From the NCBI RefSeq assembly GCF_000974485.1, contig NZ_BBOM01000011.1:434001-498000 (forward strand): a stretch of DNA of 64,000 bases. Reading direction: 5' to 3'. Below are positions 57,527-64,000 of this stretch, piece after piece. The stretch comes from Streptomyces sp. NBRC 109706. Lineage in GTDB: Bacteria; Actinomycetota; Actinomycetes; Streptomycetales; Streptomycetaceae. Position 1 is the first letter of the stretch; every line of letters begins with the position of its first letter. The notes beneath the pieces were generated by a model, which was not told the DNA's origin, ran no database searches, and saw only the letters and a list, made by a program, of their open reading frames with translations. The translations under genes and the position numbers were made by a program.

Positions 57527-57592
57527 GCTGAGGCACCCACCCCCAGCACGCTGCTTCCCAGGCTTCACTCTGCGCGGAGGATGACGGTAGAC
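57527..57592 (+). promoter_or_regulatory. 66-bp gap with GGAGG before gene 4
   Basis: GGAGG at 57576-57580 is the best ribosome site in the window, 12 bases before the chosen ATG and directly against an alternative in-frame ATG at 57581. No strong hairpin is seen in the gap. Confidence 0.6.
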
Positions 57593-57691
57593 ATGGGCAA
57601 CGAGAAAAAGGCTCTCGAGTACCTCAAGCGGGCGACCGCTGACCTGCGCATCGCCCGGCGGCGCCTGCGTGAGGTGGAGGCCAAGTCCCAC
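57593..57691 (+). other. N-terminal docking coil of gene 4 product
   Basis: The coil starts MGNEKKALEYLKRATADLRI and runs 33 residues into the KS. It shares the YLKR core with the gene 3 coil and is expected to receive the gene 3 tail. Confidence 0.88.
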
Positions 57692-60600
57692 GAGCCCATC
57701 GCCATCGTCGGCATGAGCTGCCGCTACCCCGGCGGAGTCCGTTCCCCCGAGGACCTGTGGCGCCTCGTCCGCGAGGGCGAGGAAGGCGTGGGTCCCTTCC
57801 CCGACAACCGTGGATGGGACCTGACCGGCCTGGAGGAGGCCGAGGCCGACACCCAACCGTCCGACGCGGCCATGGCACCGTTCACCAGGGAAGGCGGATT
57901 CCTCTACGACGCCGCCGAGTTCGACCCGGCGTTCTTCGGCATCTCACCGCGTGAGGCGCTGGCCATGGACCCGCAGCACCGGCTGCTGCTCGAAGCGTCC
58001 TGGGAGGCATTCGAACGCGCCGGCATCGATCCGACCACCGCGCGCGGCAGCCGGACGGGAGTCTTCGCCGGCGTCACCTACAACGACTACTCCGCCCGCC
58101 TGCTGGACATCCCCGAAGGCGTCGAGGCCTACCTCGGCAACGGCAACTCCGACAGCATCGCCTCCGGCCGCGTCGCCTACACCATGGGCCTGGAAGGCCC
58201 CGCCGTCACCCTCGACACCGCCTGCTCCTCCTCGCTGGTCGCACTCCACCTGGCCTGCCAGGAACTCCGCGACGGCGACTGCGACATGGCCCTCGCCGGC
58301 GGCGTCACCGTCATGTCCGCCCCGGGCGCCTTCGCCGACTTCGTCCGCCAGGGTGGCCTCGCCCAGGACGGCCGCTGCAAGTCCTTCGCCGCCGCCGCCG
58401 ACGGAGTCGGCTGGGGCGAGGGCATCGGCATGCTGCTGCTCGAACGCCTCTCCGACGCCCGCCGCAACGGCCACCAGATCCTCGCCGTGGTCCGAGGCTC
58501 CGCCATCAACCAGGACGGTGCCTCCAACGGCCTCACCGCACCGAACGGCCCCGCACAGCAACGCGTCATCCGCCAGGCCCTCGACAACGCCCGCCTCTCG
58601 GCCGCACAGATCGACACCGTCGAAGCACACGGCACCGGCACCCGACTCGGCGACCCCATCGAGGCCCAGGCACTCCTCGCCACCTACGGCCAGAACCGCC
58701 CCGAGGGCCGCCCCCTGTGGCTCGGCTCCCTGAAGTCCAACATCGGTCACGCACAGGCCGCTTCGGGCGTCGGCGGCATCATCAAAATGGTCATGGCGCT
58801 CCGCGACGGCATCCTGCCCCGCACCCTGAACGTCGACGAGCCGACACCCCACGTCGACTGGTCCGCCGGCGACGTCTCCCTCCTCACCGAGGCCCGCCCC
58901 TGGCCCGAAACCGGCCAGCCACGCCGGGCCGCCGTCTCCTCCTTCGGCATCAGCGGCACCAACGCCCATGTCATCGTCGAGCAGTTGACCGACGGCGCCG
59001 AATGGGCCACCAAGGAGGACGGCGACGACACCCCCACGCCCGCCGCCGAGCCGGACCGGGCCGCGCCCACCCGCCCGCTTCCCGTCCTCCCCGTGCCCCT
59101 CTCCGGCCACAGCGTCGAAGCGCTGCGCGGACAGGCCACCAGCCTGCGGTCCTGGCTCGAAGAACGCCCCGAACTGCGCCTCGCCGACGTCTCGTTCGCC
59201 GCCGCCACCACCCGCGCCGGCCTCCAACACCGCGCCGTCGTGCTCGCCGGCGACCGCGAACGTCTCCTCGAAGGCACCGCCGCGCTCGCCGGCGGCTCCT
59301 TCGACGCGGCCGTGCTCGAAGGAACAGTCGGCAAGGGCAAACTCGCCTTTCTGTTCACGGGGCAGGGCGCGCAGCGGGTGGGGATGGGGCGGGAGTTGTA
59401 TGCCGGGTTCCCGGTGTTCGCTGAGTCGTTTGACGCGGTGTGTGGGGAGCTGGATGGGCGTCTGGGGCGGTCGCTTTCGGAGGTGGTGTTCGGGGATGAT
59501 GCGGAGTTGTTGAATCAGACGGTTTATGCGCAGGCGGCGTTGTTCGCGGTTGAGGTGTCGTTGTTCCGGCTCGTCGAATCGTGGGGGGTGCGGCCTGAGT
59601 TTCTGGCGGGGCATTCGATCGGCGAGGTCTCGGCTGCCTATTGCGCGGGGGTGTGGTCGCTGGCCGATGCGTGTGAACTGGTGGCGGCTCGTGGGCGGTT
59701 GATGCAGTCGTTGCCGGTGGGTGGGGCGATGGTGGCGATCCAGGCGAGCGAGGCCGAGTTGGGCGAGCTGCCGGCGGGGGTTGGCATCGCGGCGATCAAC
59801 GGGCCCAATTCGCTGGTGGTTTCCGGTGCCGAGGAAGCCGTTATCGCGTTGGCGGGGGAATGGAAGGAGCGAGGGCGGAAGACGCGACGGCTCGCCGTCA
59901 GTCATGCGTTCCACTCACCGCTGATGGAACCGGTGTTGGACGAGTTCAGGACGGCCATTGCCGGGTTGACGTTCCAGGCCCCGACCCTTCCCCTGGTGTC
60001 TAATGTGACGGGTGGGCTGGCCACCGCGGAACAGCTCTCCGACCCCGGCTACTGGGTGGACCATATCCGGCAGGCCGTTCGTTTCGCCGACGGGATCACC
60101 ACGCTCCAGGGCGAGGGCGTGCGTACCTTCCTCGAACTCGGCCCGGACGGCGTGCTGTCCGCCGCCGGCGCGGACACGGCCGAGGACGCGGTGTTTGTGT
60201 CGGCGCTGCGCGCCGGGCGCGACGAAATCGAGACGCTGCTGACCGCCCTCAGCCGCGCATGGACCGTTGGCACGGCCATCGACTGGGCGGCCGTGTTCGA
60301 CGGCACCGGCGCCCAGCGAGTCGACCTGCCGACCTATGCCTTCCAGCGCCAGCGGTTCTGGCTGGAGAATCTGGCCGCCCTCCCGGGCGAGGTCTCCGCC
60401 GTCGGCCTCGACCAGGCGCAGCACCCGCTGCTCGGCGCGGCCGTGCCGCTGGCGGAAGGCGACGGCCTGCTGCTCACCGGCCGCCTGTCCATCCGGACCC
60501 ACCCCTGGCTCGCCGACCACCAGGTCGCCGGACGGGTGGTGGTCCCCGGCACGGCCCTGCTGGAACTCGCCCTGCACGCCGGCGAACGGGTCGGCTGCGG

Positions 60601-63600
60601 CACGGTCGACGAACTCACCCTGGAAACACCGCTGGTCCTGCCCCCCGAGGACGGCGTCGTCATACAGGTGAGCATCGGCGGCCCGGACGACACCGGCCGG
60701 CGAGACACGGGCATCTACTGCCGCCCCGAAGGCGCCGACACCGACTACCCGTGGACCCGGCACGCCCGCGCGGTCCTCGCCCCCTCCACCACCCGGCCAC
60801 CCGCCGACGACGCCACGCTGGTGCAGTGGCCGCCGGCGGACGCCGAGGAACTGGACCTGTCGGGCCTGTATGAGGGCATGGCCTGGGTCGGGCTCGACTA
60901 CGGCCCGGGCTTCCGTGGCCTGCGGCGGGCCTGGCGGCGCGGCGAGGACGTCTTCGCCGAGGTGGTGCTGCCGGAGCCGGTCGCCGACCAGGCGGGCACC
61001 TTCGGCCTGCACCCGGCGCTGTCCGACGCGGCCCTGCACGCCTTGGGCGTGGGCGGTGTCATCCCCAGCGACGGCGCGGGCCGGCTGCCGTTTGTGTTCG
61101 GCGGGGTGTCGTTGTGGGCGGTTGGCGCGTCGGTGCTTCGCGCACGGCTGCGCGCGGCTGACGGGGACGCGGTCTCCGTCCTCCTTGCGGACGGTACGGG
61201 GCGGCCGGTCGCCGAGATCGCGTCGCTCGCGCTGCGGGCGTTTTCGCCGGAGGCGATCGGTGTCGGTGGGGAGTCGTTGTTCCGGGTGGAGTGGGTTCCG
61301 GTTGTGGGTGGGGGTGAAGGGGCTGGGGATTGGCGGGAGTTGAGGTTGGGTGATGCGGCGGGTGGGTTGGTTGGGTTGCGGCGGTGGTTGGTTGAGGAGG
61401 AGGGGTCGGGTGTGCCTTTGGTGGTGGTGACGTCGGGTGCGGTGGATCCGGTGGGTGGGGGTGGGGTGGATCCGGATGCGGCGTCGGTGTGGGGGTTGGT
61501 GCGGGCGTTGCAGGCGGAGTATCCGGGGCGGGTCATGCTCGTCGACACGGATGCGGCCTCGGATGGCGAGGTTTCTGTCGGTGGGTTGTTGGGGTTGGAC
61601 GAGCCTGCGGTTGCGGTGCGTGGGGGTGAGGTGTGGGTGCCGCGTCTGGTGCGGGTGCCGTTGGCGTCGGTGCCTGTGGACGGTGAGGCGGTGGTGCGTG
61701 GTGATGGGACGGTGTTGATCACGGGTGGTTCGGGTGCGTTGGCGGGTTTGGTGGCGGAGCGTCTTGCTGAACGGCATGGGGTGCGGCGGTTGTTGATGCT
61801 GTCTCGAAGTGGTGTGGTCGGGGAGGGGCTGGTGGAGCGGTTGGCCGGTTTGGGTGCGTCCGTGGAGGCGGTGGCGTGTGATGTGTCGGATCGGGATGCG
61901 GTGGCCGGGGTGGTGGCTGCGGTCGGTGCGGAGTTCCCGTTGCGGGGTGTCGTCCATGCGGCTGGGGTGCTGGATGACGGGGTGTTCTCGTCGCTGGATC
62001 CGGAGCGTTTGGAGCGGGTGTGGGCGCCCAAGGCGCGGGGTGCGGCGGTTCTGGATGAGTTGACGGCGGATCTGGACTTGGATTTCTTTGTGGTGTTCTC
62101 GTCTTCCTCGGGTGTGTTGGGGAATGCGGGTCAGGCGAGTTATGGGGCGGCGAATACGTTCCTGGACGGGTTGGTGGCGCGGCGTCGTGAGCGGGGGCTG
62201 CCGGGTGTGTCGATGGCCTGGGGGCTATGGGCGGTCGAGGGCGGCGGCATGGGGGCCACCCTTGGCGACGCGGACTCGGGCCGGATGGCCAGAGCAGGCG
62301 TGCGCGGACTGGAGGCCGACGAAGGGCTCGCCCTCTTTGACGCGAGCCTGCGCCTGAACGAGGCGCTGACCGTCCCCATCGGCCTGGACCTCGCCGCGAT
62401 GCGCGCCGCCGCCGCGTCCGTGGGCAGCGTTCCGGCGCCGTTCCGTGGCCTGATCCGCGTGCCGTCGCGCAACTCGACGCGGGCCGCCGCCGCAACGGAT
62501 ACCGGCTGGGCGGGCCGGTTGGCCGGCCTGGACGACGCCGGGCGCCGCAGGCTGCTGCTCGATGTGGTCCGTGAGCATGTGGCGGGGGTGTTGGGCTACG
62601 CCCAGCCGGGTCTTGTCGACGCCGGCCAGTCGTTCACCGAGTTGGGTCTGGACTCGCTGACGGCCATCGAGTTGCGGAACCGTCTGGCGGCGGTGATGGG
62701 TGTGCGGTTGCCGGCGACCCTGGTGTTCGACTACCCCTCGTCCGAGGTGTTGGCGGAGTTCCTGGTCCGGGAAGTGGTGGGTGAGACGCCGGAGGCACCG
62801 GCCGTGGTCGCCGTGCGCGGTGCGGACGACGAGCCGATCGCGATCGTGGGTATGGCGTGCCGGTTCCCGGGTGGGGTCACCTCGCCCGAGGAGTTGTGGC
62901 AGTTGGTGGCATCGGGGACGGATGCGGTGGTGGACTTCCCCGACGATCGTGGCTGGGACCTCGACGCCCTCTACGACCCCGACCCCGACCACCCGGGCAC
63001 CTCCTACACCCGCAAGGGCGGCTTCCTGGGGGATGTCGCGTTGTTCGACCCGCGGTTCTTCGGCCTGTCGCCGCGTGAGGCGCTGTCGACCGACCCGCAG
63101 CAGCGGCTGCTGTTGGAGACGACGTGGGAGGCGTTCGAGCGGGCCGGGATCGATCCGGCCACGCTGCGCGGCAGTCGCACCGGAGTCTTCACCGGCGTGA
63201 TGTACCACGACTACGCCGATCTCCTACGCTTCTCCAACGAAGCGGAAGGAGCGGTCGGCTCCGGCGACACCGTCAGCATGGCCTCCGGCCGGCTGTCCTA
63301 CACCTTCGGCCTTGAAGGCCCTGCGGTGACGGTGGACACGGCGTGCTCGTCGTCGCTGGTGGCGCTGCATCTTGCGGTGCAGGCGTTGCGTAGTGGTGAG
63401 TGTGAGATGGCGTTGGCCGGTGGTGTGACGGTGATGGCGACGCCGGGGACGTTTATCGGGTTCTCGCGGCAGCGTGGGCTGTCGGTGGACGGGCGGTGCA
63501 AGGCGTTCTCCGAGCAGGCCGACGGCGTCGGCTGGGGCGAAGGCGTCGGCGTGCTCCTGGTGGAGCGGCTTTCCGAGGCCGAACGGCTTGGCCACCCCGT

Positions 63601-64000
63601 GCTCGCGATCGTGCGCGGCTCCGCCGTCAACCAGGACGGCGCCTCCAACGGCATCACCGCGCCGAACGGCCCCTCGCAGCAGCGGGTGATCCGCCAGGCC
63701 CTGGCGAGCGCGGGCCTGTCCACGTCCGATGTGGATGTGGTCGAGGCACACGGCACGGGCACCACGCTGGGCGACCCGATCGAGGCCCAGGCGCTGCTCG
63801 CCACCTATGGCCAGGGCCGTGACGAGGAACGGCCGCTGTGGCTCGGCTCGATCAAGTCCAATGTGGGCCACGCCCAGGCCGCCGCGGGCGTCGCCGGGAT
63901 CATCAAGATGGTGATGGCGCTGCGTCATGGGGTGTTGCCCCCCACGCTGCACGCCGACGAGCCGTCCTCCCATGTGGACTGGTCGGCGGGCGCCGTCTCG
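57593..64000 (+). CDS. Modular type I polyketide synthase, module M and start of module N; 3' end outside window
   Basis: The frame stays open to the window edge (2,136 residues visible). The ATG begins a docking coil (MGNEKKALEYLKRATADL...) close in sequence to that of the preceding protein; GGAGG lies 12 bases upstream. An in-frame ATG at 57581 abuts that GGAGG and is less likely. Domains by residue: KS 34-465, AT 490-925, DH 935-1221, KR 1227-1626, ACP 1645-1728, then a second KS from 1747 that is cut off. The AT has GHSIGE and HAFHS (malonyl). The DH keeps HQVAGRVVVP and the downstream Asp and His; the KR has the LDD motif of B-type enzymes. Module M is therefore expected to make an alkene. 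Its DH-KR-ACP part is closely related at DNA level to that of module C. Confidence 0.98.
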   Translation, partial: MGNEKKALEYLKRATADLRIARRRLREVEAKSHEPIAIVGMSCRYPGGVRSPEDLWRLVREGEEGVGPFPDNRGWDLTGLEEAEADTQPSDAAMAPFTREGGFLYDAAEFDPAFFGISPREALAMDPQHRLLLEASWEAFERAGIDPTTARGSRTGVFAGVTYNDYSARLLDIPEGVEAYLGNGNSDSIASGRVAYTMGLEGPAVTLDTACSSSLVALHLACQELRDGDCDMALAGGVTVMSAPGAFADFVRQGGLAQDGRCKSFAAAADGVGWGEGIGMLLLERLSDARRNGHQILAVVRGSAINQDGASNGLTAPNGPAQQRVIRQALDNARLSAAQIDTVEAHGTGTRLGDPIEAQALLATYGQNRPEGRPLWLGSLKSNIGHAQAASGVGGIIKMVMALRDGILPRTLNVDEPTPHVDWSAGDVSLLTEARPWPETGQPRRAAVSSFGISGTNAHVIVEQLTDGAEWATKEDGDDTPTPAAEPDRAAPTRPLPVLPVPLSGHSVEALRGQATSLRSWLEERPELRLADVSFAAATTRAGLQHRAVVLAGDRERLLEGTAALAGGSFDAAVLEGTVGKGKLAFLFTGQGAQRVGMGRELYAGFPVFAESFDAVCGELDGRLGRSLSEVVFGDDAELLNQTVYAQAALFAVEVSLFRLVESWGVRPEFLAGHSIGEVSAAYCAGVWSLADACELVAARGRLMQSLPVGGAMVAIQASEAELGELPAGVGIAAINGPNSLVVSGAEEAVIALAGEWKERGRKTRRLAVSHAFHSPLMEPVLDEFRTAIAGLTFQAPTLPLVSNVTGGLATAEQLSDPGYWVDHIRQAVRFADGITTLQGEGVRTFLELGPDGVLSAAGADTAEDAVFVSALRAGRDEIETLLTALSRAWTVGTAIDWAAVFDGTGAQRVDLPTYAFQRQRFWLENLAALPGEVSAVGLDQAQHPLLGAAVPLAEGDGLLLTGRLSIRTHPWLADHQVAGRVVVPGTALLELALHAGERVGCGTVDELTLETPLVLPPEDGVVIQVSIGGPDDTGRRDTGIYCRPEGADTDYPWTRHARAVLAPSTTRPPADDATLVQWPPADAEELDLSGLYEGMAWVGLDYGPGFRGLRRAWRRGEDVFAEVVLPEPVADQAGTFGLHPALSDAALHALGVGGVIPSDGAGRLPFVFGGVSLWAVGASVLRARLRAADGDAVSVLLADGTGRPVAEIASLALRAFSPEAIGVGGESLFRVEWVPVVGGGEGAGDWRELRLGDAAGGLVGLRRWLVEEEGSGVPLVVVTSGAVDPVGGGGVDPDAASVWGLVRALQAEYPGRVMLVDTDAASDGEVSVGGLLGLDEPAVAVRGGEVWVPRLVRVPLASVPVDGEAVVRGDGTVLITGGSGALAGLVAERLAERHGVRRLLMLSRSGVVGEGLVERLAGLGASVEAVACDVSDRDAVAGVVAAVGAEFPLRGVVHAAGVLDDGVFSSLDPERLERVWAPKARGAAVLDELTADLDLDFFVVFSSSSGVLGNAGQASYGAANTFLDGLVARRRERGLPGVSMAWGLWAVEGGGMGATLGDADSGRMARAGVRGLEADEGLALFDASLRLNEALTVPIGLDLAAMRAAAASVGSVPAPFRGLIRVPSRNSTRAAAATDTGWAGRLAGLDDAGRRRLLLDVVREHVAGVLGYAQPGLVDAGQSFTELGLDSLTAIELRNRLAAVMGVRLPATLVFDYPSSEVLAEFLVREVVGETPEAPAVVAVRGADDEPIAIVGMACRFPGGVTSPEELWQLVASGTDAVVDFPDDRGWDLDALYDPDPDHPGTSYTRKGGFLGDVALFDPRFFGLSPREALSTDPQQRLLLETTWEAFERAGIDPATLRGSRTGVFTGVMYHDYADLLRFSNEAEGAVGSGDTVSMASGRLSYTFGLEGPAVTVDTACSSSLVALHLAVQALRSGECEMALAGGVTVMATPGTFIGFSRQRGLSVDGRCKAFSEQADGVGWGEGVGVLLVERLSEAERLGHPVLAIVRGSAVNQDGASNGITAPNGPSQQRVIRQALASAGLSTSDVDVVEAHGTGTTLGDPIEAQALLATYGQGRDEERPLWLGSIKSNVGHAQAAAGVAGIIKMVMALRHGVLPPTLHADEPSSHVDWSAGAVS
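57692..62775 (+). other. Module M: KS-AT-DH-KR-ACP, malonyl, alkene-forming
   Basis: KS Cys at 58223 (TLDTACSSS). The AT is malonyl type (GHSIGE 59609, HAFHS 59903). In the DH, the His is at 60518 and the Asp/His pair at 61025/61037. The KR has LDD (61970) and ASYGAAN. The ACP has GLDSL with Ser at 62654. All catalytic residues are present, so B-type reduction then dehydration to an alkene is expected. The codon style switches abruptly to G/T-rich inside the AT (about 59350) and again in the KR (about 61270). Confidence 0.94.
61388..62274 (+). repeat. Repeat R2, copy 2 (KR of module M)
   Basis: Partner of 13861-14735, over 47 kb away and three genes on. G/T-rich codon style; returns to C-ending codons after about 62220. 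Confidence 0.88.
62831..64000 (+). other. Module N: KS, truncated by window end
   Basis: The KS begins DEPIAIVGMACRFPGG, has its Cys at 63344 and its first catalytic His at 63749 (EAHGTG), and reaches SNVGH before the window ends. It closely resembles the KS of module D (TGVFTGVMYHDY; FFGLSPREAL followed by TDPQQ). Both follow an alkene-forming module. The remaining domains of N are not visible. Confidence 0.95.

Noticed and set aside
57581..57592. Earlier in-frame ATG for gene 4
   Set aside because: It directly abuts the GGAGG, leaving no spacing for initiation. The ATG at 57593 starts the typical docking coil; the four-residue difference is of little consequence.

Overview
The window is one uninterrupted stretch of a giant modular type I polyketide synthase (PKS) locus from a high-G+C actinomycete (Streptomyces or a relative). 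The base composition, the G/C-ending codons, the actinobacterial docking domains and the domain families all fit; the genus cannot be told. Four collinear plus-strand genes fill the window. The first lacks its 5' end and the last lacks its 3' end. The three gaps between them are only 32, 37 and 66 bases, so the genes read as one operon. No tailoring, regulatory, resistance, RNA or mobile-element gene is visible, and no thioesterase or loading module is in view.

Layout (modules lettered in order): gene 1 (2-10078) carries the rest of module A (AT-DH-ER-KR-ACP, methylmalonyl) and module B (KS-AT-DH*-KR-ACP). Gene 2 (10111-29202) carries C (KS-AT-DH-KR-ACP) and D, E, F (each KS-AT-KR-ACP). Gene 3 (29240-57526, 9,428 residues) carries G, H, I, J, K (each KS-AT-KR-ACP) and L (KS-AT-DH*-KR-ACP). 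Gene 4 (57593 to beyond 64000) carries M (KS-AT-DH-KR-ACP) and the KS of N. An asterisk marks a DH that has lost catalytic residues. Apart from module A, every acyltransferase has the malonyl signature (GHSIGE and HAFHS).

If the line works collinearly, modules A to M build: methyl-branched saturated unit (A), hydroxyl (B), alkene (C), six consecutive hydroxyls (D-I), a probable ketone (J, whose KR has lost its NADPH-binding motif), hydroxyl (K), hydroxyl (L), alkene (M). That is a long 1,3-polyol with an internal ketone suited to forming a six-membered hemiketal, as in polyol and polyene-polyol macrolides. The actual product cannot be named from this window.

The most notable signals are: the ketone-forming KR in J; two decayed DH domains; three KRs that lack both standard stereochemical markers; KS sequence types that follow the chemistry of the preceding module; one in-frame TTA (bldA) codon in module G; and extensive kilobase-scale near-identical repeats and abrupt codon-usage patches, which indicate recent gene conversion between modules.
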